A stretch of DNA of 64,000 nt from Calliopum simillimum (Eukaryota > Arthropoda > Insecta > Diptera > Lauxaniidae), in contig OX638371.1 in NCBI GenBank assembly GCA_951812925.1, positions 40,708,101-40,772,100 of the forward strand. Direction: 5' to 3'. Made by a program: the position numbers and the translations under genes. The notes beneath the pieces were generated by a model. That model was not told where the DNA came from, ran no database searches, and was given only the letters and a program-made list of their open reading frames with translations. Of the stretch, positions 35,870-47,278 are shown piece by piece (the first letter of the stretch is position 1; the number at the start of each line of letters is the position of its first letter).

Positions 35870-36234
35870 TACTTAACAAACCTCTCTCATTTGCGTCAAA
35901 TTGTTTTACAAACATGACGAATAACTTTATAAGGAGGAGTTACACCCCCGATTTTTTCAGTAGGTGTTATTTGTCACAGTGGCCGCCAATATATTTGTCA
36001 AAAATCATTTATGTTTCTTAAATCAATTCATGACAAGTTAAGCTTTTGAAGGGCTCGGCAACGCCCACTTTCTCAGTGAATGCTATTTACCTCAGTGCTT
36101 TTTACTGATTCACTAAATCTCATTCCTATTTATCAAACAGTTTCAGAGATATATTGAATTTTATTTGATCAATTCAGCTCTGATAATTTCATCCAAATCG
36201 GTTAATTATAGAAACACAAACTTAAATCTTCTAT
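35870..36234. repeat. Degenerate fly dispersed repeat
   Basis: Segments with CAACGCCCACTTTCTCAGTG and TTTCAGAGATATATTGAATT resemble 33600-33690 and the 141-bp-unit family. Together with 35000-35177 it forms the host sequence into which the hairpin-array element inserted. Confidence 0.5.
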
Positions 36235-36236
36235 TA

Positions 36237-37097
36237 GGGACTTGACAACTTTTTTTTTTTTAATAAAACGCAAACCATTTGAGATATTTCAAAAACTTTA
36301 TTATTGGCTTGAAGTACAATCGACTTCGTTCATATGGCCATTGCGGGTACGTGTGCAGCGGTTGATTCGTTGGACCCAATTTTCGATGACTCGGCCACAC
36401 ATTTCGGATGAAACGGCCGCTATTTCGCGTCCAATATTGGCTCTGAGCTCTTCCAACGTCGTCGGCTTACTGGCATAGACCAATGACTTGTCGTAGCTCC
36501 GAAAAAAATAGTCTAGAGGCGTTAAGTCGCACGAGCGAGGCGGCCAATCGACTAGCCCCGTTTCTTCAGATAACGCGCTCATCAAACTTACTCTTCAATA
36601 AATCGAATGTATCGTGTGCTGTATGGCTTGTGGCACCGTCCTGTTGAAACCACATGTCGTCTAAGTCCATATCTTCCAATTCGGGCCAAAAATAATCGGT
36701 ATCATGGCGCAACAACGATGGCCATTCACAGTAACGTGACGATCGTTATCGTCTTCGAAAAAATATGGCCCAATGACGCCGCCGGCATACAAACCGCACC
36801 AAACAGTTATTTTTTGTGGATGGAGTGGTGATTCATGAAGCACACGTGGATTTTCACCCGACCAATAAAGCATGTTTTCCTTATTGATGAACTCATTGAG
36901 CCAAAAATGAGCTTCGTCACTGAAGATGATTTCGTGATTTTCATGAACTAGGCGCATCTTTTCCAGAGCCTAATCGGAGAAGGTACGTGTTCAAACAAGT
37001 ACGAACGTCGAGTTCCATTCATTCAAGCCAATAATAAAGTTTTTAAAATATCTCAAATGGTTTGCGTTTTATTCAAAAGAAAAAGTTGTCAAGTCCC
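36237..37097 (-). mobile_element. Deleted mariner-superfamily element, 861 bp, with TA duplications
   Basis: TA at 36235-36236 and 37098-37099 flanks ends GGGACTTGACAACTTTTT and its complement. The inverted repeat continues for roughly 70 bp (CGCAAACCATTTGAGATATT). Between them lies a broken transposase gene on the minus strand. The N-terminal DNA-binding half is deleted, so the element is shorter than a full copy. TA duplication and long TIRs place it in the IS630/Tc1/mariner superfamily. Confidence 0.88.
36301..36957 (-). pseudogene. Mariner-superfamily DDE transposase, N-terminally deleted and frameshifted
   Basis: The minus strand first gives IIFSDEAHFWLNEFINKENM (first catalytic aspartate) and KITVWCGLYAGGVIGPYFFE. 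After a frameshift near 36661 comes DDMWFQQDGATSHTAHDT (second aspartate), and after a stop and another shift WPPRSCDLTPLDYF (third aspartate). This order is the DDE/D catalytic triad of the insect mariner-like group often paired with an N-terminal DUF4817 helix-turn-helix domain, which is missing here. Two frameshifts and the deletion make it non-functional; it once cut and rejoined TIR ends in the nucleus. Confidence 0.9.
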
Positions 37098-37099
37098 TA

Positions 37100-38526
37100 T
37101 TGGAAAATCTTTTTTATTATATACACATAAATACTCGTCCATATCCATATCGCTTCATTGTGTTTTCTTTCTATAGCTGCCTAACTTCCATTTTAAGAGT
37201 ATTAATGACTTATTCGGAGTTATTCCTTGGTTTTGGCGTTAAGTTTCAAATGTTTACCACCTTTCCCGAATATCTTGTTTTTTGGACGGACTGTATGCTT
37301 TTACATAATTTTTTTAGTACTTTAGATCACTAAGGGTCGTTTTCACAGTGTTCAGTTAAGACTTAACTGGAACTTTAACTTCTTCTTTTGCATTTAATTT
37401 CATATCATATTTTTATTTATCTGGAAGTTAAATTTTAACTGGATGATATGAAAACGGCCCTTAATCAGACAAACATTACATTAAAATTTAGGTACCAAAA
37501 AATCAAGAAATAACAATATGCAGTTATTCCAGTCTTTAAATCTTACAAAACTATGTCTTTTTTAACTTTTTTTTTTCGAAATTTTTGAACCACTCTATCA
37601 TTATGTGGCCGACGCCGTCATTCATCACACTTCATGATGAGACATTAAATTCGTTTTGACAAGAGGAGTGAAGTTTAAGGGCCCAAGGCAGCGGGCTTTT
37701 GTTTACTGTGCTAAGTGTGTACTGTGAGTGCTTATGGACGCTTCTGTGTGAATATGTGTGTGTGTGTGTGTATGTTTAATTTTGGGAGATGCAGTCCAGT
37801 GATAAAACGCGCTTAGAAACTTGACTGTCTGTTACATGTTTGGCGCTGTTCTTCGCTCGACAGCGGCTAACACCAGGTCCAACTGCTGAATGCTAAGAGC
37901 TTTAACAGAATTAGAGATTAGAACAGCAAGATAATGCAACAATCTCGTCGCAACATTGGAGGATGCTTCAAAAATTTCATCGAAAAGTGTTTTCTTCTTT
38001 CTTTCTCTTTACCTGATTCCTATGAGCGAGATGTTAAAATCAAAAAAAAAAAAGAAGAAAACCCTATTAAATTTGTTGCCGTAATTAAATGAACAAGCGA
38101 AATTATTTTAATTTAAAAGATTTTACGATTTAGAAACTGCCAGGTATTTGCAAAATTAAATTGTTAACATATTCAAAAGGTTAGGACCAGGGTGAAGTAT
38201 AAAGAAGTTGCAATAAAACAGCTTAACAAATTGAATGGTATTTTCTTAGAAATGGCCCATAAAGTTAAATTTATGGGAATTTAATTTTACAAATTGAAAG
38301 ATTCCATTTTGTGTATCCATTTTTTGTATCAACTTATACAAATTAGTTTTTCTGTTGTCTTAAGAAAAAGTCACACATGAATTGCTAAGGTTATGAAATG
38401 GTTTTCATCAAAATTTGTATTCGAGTAGTATTAAAATCAAAATATAAAAATTTTCAATGGTTAAAAAGTGGGCGTGGCTCTTATTCGATTCCACCCAATT
38501 TATAAAACATTGATAGTTAGTAGTAG
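37100..38526. other. Spacer, no gene recognised
   Basis: (TG)n at 37756-37772. 37340-37460 holds a short inverted pair (AAGGGTCGTTTTCACAGTGT... / ...GAAAACGGCCCTTA with TTAACTGGAACTTTAACTT / AAGTTAAATTTTAACTGG), probably a small hairpin or MITE of about 130 bp. The rest is AT-rich. Confidence 0.45.
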
Positions 38527-38528
38527 TA

Positions 38529-39410
38529 CAGTCGACGTCCAGTAATACGAATGCTCCGTATTACGAATGTCCAATGATACGAATGCAATATTTCTTCCAC
38601 ATGTGATTCTATAATACGAACAGCGGTAAATTTTACGGTTCGATAATACGAATGAGAATTTTTTCTTAGTAGGCTTTGCACTTTTGCTAAGCATTAAATG
38701 CTTAGAATGCATGAAAGAATACGTGGGAAATTTTTCAGAATTTTTAAAACGTTTTGAAATGCTTTTTTTCGTAAAATCTGAAAAAAAAAGTTTGAGTTTT
38801 TGAAAAGAAGTCTTTCTTAGAAATTTACAAAAACCACCAAAATCAATTTCGCGACCCTGTTTATTGACAAGAAAAACCAGAGCAAAATCCTCGCGCATCG
38901 GTAATACAACAATGCCAAATCATGCTTTTTTAACTGGTACAATTGGCGTGTTTTACTTTAAATTTCTTCTTTTAGTGGCAAAACTCATTAAATATTTTTT
39001 TTGGAAATTGAGATTAACAGTGTAGTATGTTTAGCTCAATTACCATACTTTGTCCATCAAATATTTTTTTGTTTTTATCAAAACTTGCAATAGTTGCCAA
39101 AATTTATACGAACTTTGTCAGTTTTACGAGCTTTTACACGTTTTAAGATACACCCTAATTATGTTTTCCGTTTCTATATCATATTACTCAGAAAAAAAAT
39201 TCATAAATTTCCTATTTTTCATAAAATTTTTTCGTAAACTGATGTTTTTCTCTCAAAACAAATATTCGGGTTAGTGAATTTTGTCTCTAAACCGACGATA
39301 TGTCTCAATATAGAAGAAAAAAGGACCAAAATTTCGTTGCGATAATACGAATTTTTCGATTTTACGAATAGGGCTGACATTATATAATTCGTATTATTGG
39401 ACGTCGACTG
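38529..39410. mobile_element. Pogo/Tigger-like non-autonomous TIR element, 882 bp
   Basis: CAGTCGACGTCCAGTAATAC at 38529 and its inverted form (GTATTATTGGACGTCGACTG) ending at 39410 are flanked by TA on both sides (38527-38528, 39411-39412). CAGTCGAC...-type ends with TA duplication are typical of the pogo branch of Tc1/mariner. The subterminal region repeats ATACGAAT several times. No transposase motif is seen; the minus-strand frame at 38500-38898 runs through the end repeat and is not a gene. Confidence 0.8.
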
Positions 39411-39412
39411 TA

Positions 39413-41008
39413 TACCAATTTTCATTAAAGTATCAAATCAAATTAAAAGTTTAGGGCAGTGCCACGCCTCTTCATGAGTATATACTAAGTCAAAGTTTAT
39501 CTCATTCTTTAGTATATGCTAATGCGCATCATTTTCCAAAGTTTCATTAAAATCGCTTATGCCGTTCTTGAGAAAAAGATGACAACAGATTTTATATACA
39601 CAATCTTAGACCCTATTAAAAGAGAAGATATCTCAGAAACCATATAAGATGCAGCAATTCTAATGCCAGATTCGGATTTAGAATTGCCAAATACATATAA
39701 AATGACTATTTAGATTTTTGTAGGTCTTTTTTCCAATTTTTTTATGAAAACATAAGTTTTTTAAATATTGTTTAAAAAATTATATTATTTCGAAAGCGCT
39801 CCAAAACGTTTCTGATTTTAAATAAAAAAAAAAAAAATTTTTTAAAAAAAAAATCATCAAAATCGGAGCTGTTCTTGAGGACTTCCATCGGTTAGTGTTA
39901 GTTTTTTTTTGAAAGTTTAACCCATTTTCTGCGCTGTTCGAGTTGTCGAACCATTTTTAATAATTTTGAAGGTAAAAGATATCGGAGAGAAAGTTGGTGC
40001 TTTATAATACTTTGATCTTTTGTCTGTTCGAAAATATTATTTACCACTTCCCCACCCCCTCCAGTAGTAAGAGGGAGTGGTTGAAAAATACTTTGTTGAT
40101 AGAATATTTTTTAAGAATTACTAAAAATATAAGGAAATGACAATGAAAAAAATGAATGATGACGTTTTATAGCCAAAGGACTAATCCATCATTTGTAATC
40201 ATAAAATCAACTCCTGCGAATACGTGATAGCAAAAGTTAGTGTTGGCACTAAAATTCGCTAAAATTTTGCACTTTTTTGCACACTTAGGTGGAGTAAAAA
40301 AAATATCGTCGCATAGAAGGGGAGGGGGATATCAAAAGAAAAAATGTTTGCAAAAAAAAAAAAATAATTTATAATAATTTTTTGATGACGAATTTCGAAT
40401 CAGGAGGCGCCAATTAGTCTAAAAATATATTTTATTTCAAAAAATAAAATAATTTTTATAGCGCGGCAGAATATGGGCTAAAAATTTTGTAAGGAACACA
40501 AGTGTGTGGCATTCTCCCTGAAAGAAAGTTATTTTTATGTTACCATACATATTATTTTATATTTCTATAATTAAATCATTTAACAATTCTTGTTTTTGTA
40601 TTGTTTTAATCGCCTTTTTGATTGGAACTTTTTGAAAATCCTGAGCTCTAGCCGTATCAATAAAAACAAATTTTAAAAGTGTTTTTATGTATTTTTTATT
40701 TTTCGATATTTCGACTTAAATTTTAAGTCATCATAAGGAATCACTAATATAAAAACAAAATAGTTAATATTTAAAGCTCATCATTTTCAAAAAATTCTAC
40801 TTTTTTAAAAATATTTGCTATTTTCATTGTGATATTACTATTTTAGCAACATTTTGTCATTCTCCAGTATAGTAATTCTCCCGTCAAATTTACTTCGGGA
40901 GATTGGTTCTCTTGCGAGGCAGTGTTGTTAAATGCTTAATTCATTAGACTTGTTAAACTCATTTTCCTTTTTATGTTTGGGGGCCGTCCATAAACCTCGC
41001 AACGCTCC
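39413..41008. other. AT-rich repeat-derived spacer, no gene
   Basis: 39425-39600 is a fly dispersed repeat (GTGCCACGCCTCTTCATGAG, related to the 141-bp-unit family). 39610-39720 resembles 53380-53470 (AGATATCTCAGAAACCATA; ATTCGGATTTAGAATTG). Homopolymers at 39826 and 40357. No coding signal. Confidence 0.45.
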
Positions 41009-41374
41009 AACATAAATTTTTAGGGTTGCCACCTGGTTATTTTCAAAAATCTTATTTAATTCTTAATTTTTTTGAATAAATTGAAGTTTTTGCTTTCAGA
41101 AACGCTCAGACAAACGTTTTTAAAACTAAACAAAAAACTCTCGGTGTTTCCATCCAGTCTTCTTTTTTTGTGAGTTTTGATTAAATTATATTTCGGTTCG
41201 GTTAGCGTCAATGATATAAATTTAGTCAAAAAAAGTAGGACATAAACAAAGTTTTCGAAAACAACCATGGTCATGTATTGGTTTTTAAATGTTTATTTAA
41301 ATGTTTACTTAAGCGAAACTCTCAAAAAAAAAAAAAAAAAAAAACAACATATGGCAACCCCGAAAGTTTATGTT
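41009..41374. mobile_element. Small TIR repeat (AACATAAA...GGGTTGCCA ends)
   Basis: AACATAAATTTTTAGGGTTG at 41009 is inverted, imperfectly, at 41346-41374 (CAACCCCGAAAGTTTATGTT). The left part is homologous in reverse complement to 3330-3480, so it is a dispersed, non-coding family. No target duplication was established. Confidence 0.5.
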
Positions 41375-42940
41375 AATTTTTTAAAAAGGTTCCAGAAATT
41401 AAGGTCACTATCTTCTATATCTTCAAATAACAAAAAAATAATAAACAAAAAGGTGGGGACAAAATAAGGCACGTTTTGGTAAATTTTTCGGAGATTCACC
41501 AGTATATTTATTTTTTTTTTTTTCACTAAGAAGTTACGAATCAGCGATTTAATGAAAAATCGTAACGAAATAAAGGTTAAAGAAATAAATTCCTTTTGCT
41601 GAGCCATTCTATCACGAATACTTTACTTAGTATGATGTTTTTATTTGTGTCATGGTACTCATTTACTAAATCAGTAGTAGTAGGTAAGTGTAAATGAAAT
41701 TGAAAATTTAAAACACTTTTTAACTGCTGAGAATTTCCCTTCGTGTGGAAATTGATATTTTTAAGCTGTTTGTACCAATTAAGAACAAAATTCATACAAT
41801 TGAACGTTTTACAGCATAGCGATCTTCTTAACTGTAATCAAATACTGTTGTGCCCGTATGCCGCTAAATTGGATCCGATTGTATATGTATTGTGTGTATG
41901 TATATGAGCGTTTACGCGTATATGTTCAATGAAGTATGCTGCTTAATGCCTACAGGCAATGCTCTATTAAGTAGAGAACTCTGAAAACGCTTTCAGTAGG
42001 GCCGTATCCATATAGCAAAACAATTCCGTACACGAAATTTATCAAAATTTATTCAAAAGATAATTTTGTGTGTTTGGGAAATTGGAGTACAACGTAGAAA
42101 ATTGTTCAAATAAACACACATATGCATGTTGTAGTTGTTGTTGTTGCTGTTGTTGTTATTGTTATTGCTGGCATAGATAGATGTAGTCGTACTTTATATG
42201 TTGATATTGCTGCTGATGGTGTCGGTGGCAATGATGCCAATGTATTCGCATTTGTTTCCATGTGTTTTGCGCAAAACCAGCAAATTCGATAAACAGACAT
42301 TTGTTTACGTTTCCATTATTCATCTGATTTTCGGGGCCATAATAAATTTCATTTTAGATGCTGAACCGACAGCAGCAGAGCGACACACTCTCACACATGC
42401 ACTCACTCACTCATACAGTCGTGTACCTATGCGCTCGCTGCCAGCCAGCCAGCCAGCATGGCGGCATTTTGCAGTGACTGATAAATTATTTCTGATACGA
42501 ATACGAATACTCTTGTACGAACGACTACATACGAGTAAACCTAACAGTACATAAAAATATATTGCCAAAATTTTACAACAATTTTTTATCTTGTTTTTGT
42601 TTTGTTGTTGATTTTTTTTGTTGTAGCATCTTTTTTTTTTCGTGTTGCTGTTGTTGTTGTTTGTTACTGTGATAAATCACAAGCACCGCCAGAATGTTGA
42701 ACCAGCAGCATCGCAACGTAGTAAGTACCACTGTGCTTTATTGGCGTAATTTCGAAATAGGATTTTTCTATTTTTGCTATCGTACATATTTTTTAATAAT
42801 TTGTTTTACACAAACATACTAGCAAAAATTTGCATACAAAGAAAAAAAAAACAACACACACACACACATATGTACGTGTGTTAAAATATTGTTGATTTGT
42901 AATTTGAGGTGAACCTTTTTTCGGTTTTATTGGCAAAAAA
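41375..42940. other. Spacer with trinucleotide and CA repeats; no gene supported
   Basis: (GTT)n at 42128-42165, CACTCACTCACTCA at 42398, CCAGCCAGCCAGCC at 42440, GTTGTTGTTG near 42650 and (CA)n at 42854-42870. The CA/GTT-rich, less AT-biased segment 42120-42730 is the part of the window most like host regulatory or 5' untranslated DNA. A possible tiny exon there is discussed as a finding but is not annotated as a gene. Confidence 0.4.
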
Positions 42941-42954
42941 CTCGAAAATTAAGT

Positions 42955-43335
42955 TTTTTACCCACTTCTCAGAGCTTGCACCGATTATCTAAAGTATTTA
43001 TATAGATTATATATGAAGGTGCCACGCCCACTTGTCCAAATCAACAAATGTTCTGATCAGAGCTTCTGACGACATAGCATCTATGCGATTTGGTAGGAAT
43101 TACCACCACACCCTCTTGTCCCAATAAGTCGAGTTTTGCTCACAGCAAACCATAGGTATTTCCTGTGGTTATGTTTATTTCGGTGACGTTATTGTAAATT
43201 ATGATAATAAATTATATTTTAAATAATTTTTTTTTTAGATGGGCGGAAGGCGTTGCCTTTGACAGATTTTGCTCATTTCCACAGGCCCTGAGCTTACTTT
43301 AACATCGAAGGCAGGGTAAAAAATATCAGTTTTTT
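42955..43335. repeat. Degenerate copy of the 141-bp-unit element
   Basis: TGAAGGTGCCACGCCCACTT at 43014 and GATGGGCGGAAGGCGT at 43239, with TTTTGCTCATTTCCACAGGC, match the unit and tail of the elements at 4562-6597. Ends are lost. Confidence 0.65.
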
Positions 43336-43439
43336 TTGAATTTTTTTGAAAAATTATAAAACGTCTCAAAAAATTCTGGAAAAATGCACACGTATTCCTT
43401 AGAAGATTCTTAGCAATTTATGCCAGGTGAAAAAAGTAA

Positions 43440-45540
43440 GCTAGTCAATTCTGGCTTTCGCAAATGAAACATATACCAGTTTTTCGAGCTTTTTTCGAGC
43501 TGCTGGAAAAAAATTTCGAGCTGTTTCAAAACGCTAAGGAAAAGCGGAAAATTCGGAAAAACGATTTGACTAGCTTAAAAGACACATTTAAGCACGACAA
43601 CACTGAAAATAACAGTTACAGTAAAAAAAAAACTACGCAGGAATTTCGAGCTTTTTTCGAGCTGCTGCCAACAGCCATCCGAATTTTCCTAAGCCCAATA
43701 GTTTTCCGAAAAATCGGAAAAATTTGATTTTCCCTCAAAAGTAAGCTAGTCATTTCTGGCTTTCGCAAATGAAACCTATACCAGTTTTTCGAGCTTTTTT
43801 CGAGCTGCTAGAAAAAAATTTCGAGCTGTTTCAAAACACCCAGGAAAAGCGGAAAAATCGGAAAAATTTGATTTTTCCTCAAAAGTAAGCTAGTCATTTC
43901 TGGCTTTCGTAAATGAAACCTATACCATTTTTTCGAGCTTTTTTCGAGCTGCTAGAAAAAAATTTCGAGCTGTTTCAAAACACCCAGGAAAAGCGGAAAA
44001 ATCGGAAAAATTTGATTTTTCCTCAAAAGTAAGCTAGTCATTTCTGGCTTTCGTAAATGAAACCTATACCAGTTTTTCGAGCTTTTTTCGAGCTGCTGGA
44101 AAAAAATTTCGAGCTGTTTCAAAACGCCAAGGAAAAGCGGAAAATTCGGAAAAACGATTTGACTAGCTTAAAAGACACATTTAAGCACGACAACACTGAA
44201 AATAACAGTTGCAGTAAAAAAAAGCTACGCAGGAATTTCGAGCTTTTTTCGAGCTGCTGCCAACAGCCATCCGAATTTTCCTAAGCCCAATAGTTTTCCG
44301 AAAAATCGGAAAAATTTGATTTTTCCCCAAAAGTAAGCTAGTCATTTCTGGCTTTCGCAAATGAAACCTATACCAGTTTTTCGAGCTTTTTTCGAGCTGC
44401 TAGAAAAAAATTTCGAGCTGTTTCAAAACGCCCAGGAAAAGCGGAAAAATCGGAAAAATTTGATTTTTCCTCAAAAGTAAGCTAGTCATTTCTGGCTTTC
44501 GTAAATGAAACCTATACCAGTTTTTCGAGCTTTTTTCGAGCTGCTGGAAAAAAATTTCGAGCTGTTTCAAAACGCTGAGGAAAAGCGGAAAATTCGGAAA
44601 AACGATTTGACCAGCTTAAAAGACACATTTAAGCACGACAACATTGAAAATAGCAGTTGCAATAAAAAAAAACTACGCAGGAATTTCGAGCTTTTTTCGA
44701 GCTGCTGTCAACAGCCATCCGAATTTTCCTAAGCCCAATAGTTTTCCGAAAAATCGGAAAAATTTTATTTTCCCTCAGAAGAAAGCTAGTCATTTCTGGC
44801 TTTCGCAAATAAAACCTATACCAGTTTTTCGAGCTTTTTTCGAGCTGCTGTCAACAGCCATCCGAATTTTCCTAAGCCCAATAGTTTTCCGAAAAATCGG
44901 AAAAATTTGATTTTTCCCTCAAAAGTAAGCTAGTCATTTCTGGCTTTCGCAAATAAAACCAATACCAGTTTTTCGAGCTGCTAGAAAAAAATTTCGAGCT
45001 GTTTCAAAACGCCCAGGAAAAGCGGAAAAATTTGATTTTCCCTCAGAAGAAAGCAACAACACTGAAAATATTGACAGCAATCGAAAAAAAAAATACTCAC
45101 GAATTTCTAGCTTTTTTCGAGCTGCTGTCGACAACCATCCGTATTTTTTTAATTCCCAATAGTTTTCCTAAAAATCGGAAAAAATTTGATTATTCCCTCA
45201 AAAGTAAGCTAGTCATTTCCGACTTTCGGATATGAAACATGTACCACTTTTATGAGCTTTTTTCGAGCTGTTTCAAAAACTCGTGAAAAACCAGAAAACT
45301 CGAAAAAACTACATGACTGGCTAAATGTCACATTTAAGAACGACAACACTGAAAATAATGGAAGCAAATAAAAAAAGCAAATGCTCCCAACAAGCCCAAT
45401 AGTTTCCCGAAAAATCGGATCAATTTTAATTTCCTCTCAAAAACCTATATTTAGTCATTTCTGGCTTTCAGATTTTCGAGCTTTTTTCAAGCTATCAGAT
45501 AGTTTATTGGAGCTGTTTCGTAAGGTCAAGGAAGACGAAT
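43440..45540 (+). repeat. Satellite array, left copy: 144-bp A and 304-bp B units
   Basis: Unit starts (AAATGAAACCTATACCAG...) fall at 43464, 43769, 43913, 44057, 44361, 44505, 44809 and 44953, giving spacings of 305, 144, 144, 304, 144, 304 and 144. The A unit contains TTCGAGCTTTTTTCGAGCTG and AAATTTCGAGCTGTTTCAAA. The B unit adds GCCAACAGCCATCCGAATTT and a TTTAAGCACGACAACACTGA segment. Units decay towards 45540. Phenylalanine/lysine-rich frames are repeat translations. The same satellite lies inverted at 56430-64000. Confidence 0.93.
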
Positions 45541-46228
45541 TTTAAGCTGGCAAAGTATCTCATCCAAAATATGGGTTTGATTGCATAATGGAGGTGTGTT
45601 ACGCATGAAATCTTCAATTATGATTAAAAAAGTTCTGCAGTTGGATCAAACTTTAATTTAAGAACTTATCTTTACCAATGAGAGCTGGCGATTATTTGTC
45701 TGGAAATCTATGTATATCATTTAACTCAAAATATTGAAAATTCTGGAGCAATAGTTGAAGAATAAGAAGTCAATAATGCCTCGCAACAAAACATAAAAAT
45801 ACCGAAAACAAGCCGAGTTTAAAATGCAAATACAGTAGTGAAGAAGAGCTATGAGAGTTCTGGACAACAAAAACGACTTTTTGTATGGAAATCCCCATAA
45901 AAAATGTTGCTCTAAAAATTCTAAAAATTGCACAAAGCTTCATCGTTGAGATTGCATGTCCACCACACAAAGCTTGGATAACATCATGGTTCGTGCAATC
46001 GATAAATCATATTGCTTAGCATAGACATCATGCTTGGTGGTGAATATATGAGTGTGTTTATTATATTTTTTGTAGCATATTTTCGGGAGAATATTTACAT
46101 TTTTATTTCTCAAATTGCGGCAAAAGCTTCAATTTGTGTTGATTTAATTTTGTATTAAAAAAGGCCAAATCTGGCTTTTAAATGGTATAGTTCAATACAT
46201 TCGGATGTTTTCTAGATATCGCACAGTA
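45540..46228. repeat. Left arm of a large inverted repeat, non-satellite part
   Basis: This segment is the near-identical reverse complement of 55735-56425. Frames of 66 and 70 codons within it are perfectly conserved between arms, so divergence is low. The right arm lacks about 18 bp present at about 46115-46132. It contains no recognised protein; conservation of frames reflects recent duplication, not selection. Confidence 0.9.
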
Positions 46229-46229
46229 T

Positions 46230-46600
46230 CGAAAAACATCCAAAATATCTGTAAAAGTGCACAAGTATCGAGAAACCTCCAAAACATTGATAAAAGTCCA
46301 AAAGTGTCGAAAAACATAAAAAATATCGAAAAGAGCCCAAAAAACAGTTTTTCGAGCTTTTTTCGAGCTGCTAGAAAAAAATTTCGAACTGTTTGTTTCA
46401 AAACGCTGAGGAAAAGCGGAAAACTCAGAAAAATGATTTGACTAGCTTAAAAGACACATTTAAGCAACATAACACTGAAAATATTGGTAGCAGTCGAAAA
46501 AAAAACTACTCAGGAATTTTGAGCTTTCTTCGAGCTAATAGATAGTAATTTCGAGCTGTTTCGAAAAGTAAAGGAAAACCAGAATTTTTAATTTGATTTA
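46230..46600. repeat. Short-period repeat and isolated satellite B-like unit
   Basis: 46230-46340 has repeats of about 35 bp with ATCGARAAACATCCAAAA. 46340-46600 is a diverged B unit (TTTTTCGAGCTTTTTTCGAG, TTTAAGCAACATAACACTGA) in the same orientation as the left array; its inverted counterpart is at 55320-55540. Confidence 0.75.
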
Positions 46601-47278
46601 AATCCAATAATGCAGTTCGCTTAAGAATCGTTTTTAGTCGTAGAAAAATATTTTGCTTTCGTTTTTATGTACATAGTTGAAACAAAGCAAACGTGTTTCA
46701 AAAAAACTTGGCGAAGCGTAGTCGGCGTAGAATTTCTCGGAACTACAACGCCCTGCAAAATATGTTTTTGTTGGGGTTTGAATTGAAATATTGAATTCAC
46801 TTAAAATCCAACTATGCAATTTGTTTTAGAATCGTTTGTAGTCGTAGCAAAACGTAATATATGAGCACTTTTCCTACAAAATATAAATTTTCTGCAATAA
46901 AATTTGAACATAATTTTTCTTAAAATTGAAACGGAATAAAAATTTATTTTTTTATCTTCTTGTTTATATGGGATCTGTATGAAGTTTGTTTTGAGTTTTC
47001 AAATAAACAAATATTTATTTCGAAATTACTGAAACTTTATTTATTTCTTTTAATTCATGGCGCCTTTCTTATATATAAACAAAATAGAAGTTCATATTAT
47101 CGCAAGCACACTGTATTTCGTTAATATGAACAATCTCGCAAAAATGATTTTAATTAGTCCATATTGTCGTGGGCCCACTGGTTATTTTTTCGTAAATTCC
47201 AAGTATGCATAACCTATTAGAATCATTTGTAGTCGTAGCATAACATTTTTTTATCGTTTGTGGTTGAATCAAAGCTAG
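46600..47278. repeat. Dispersed host repeat with GTAGTCGTAG motif (units 1-3)
   Basis: Segments around AGAATCGTTTGTAGTCGTAG recur at about 46624, 46827 and 47219 and continue with GCGAAGCGTAGTCGGCGTAG and AATTTCTCGGAACTACAAC. Further pieces lie at 48418-49134 and 50977-51070. This repeat is the target into which the hAT-like and palindromic elements inserted. Confidence 0.75.

Noticed and set aside
45721..45970. Identical frames in both inverted arms (45721-45970 and 55974-56223)
   Set aside because: The whole arm is duplicated at high identity including non-coding flanks; no motif or start context supports a gene.
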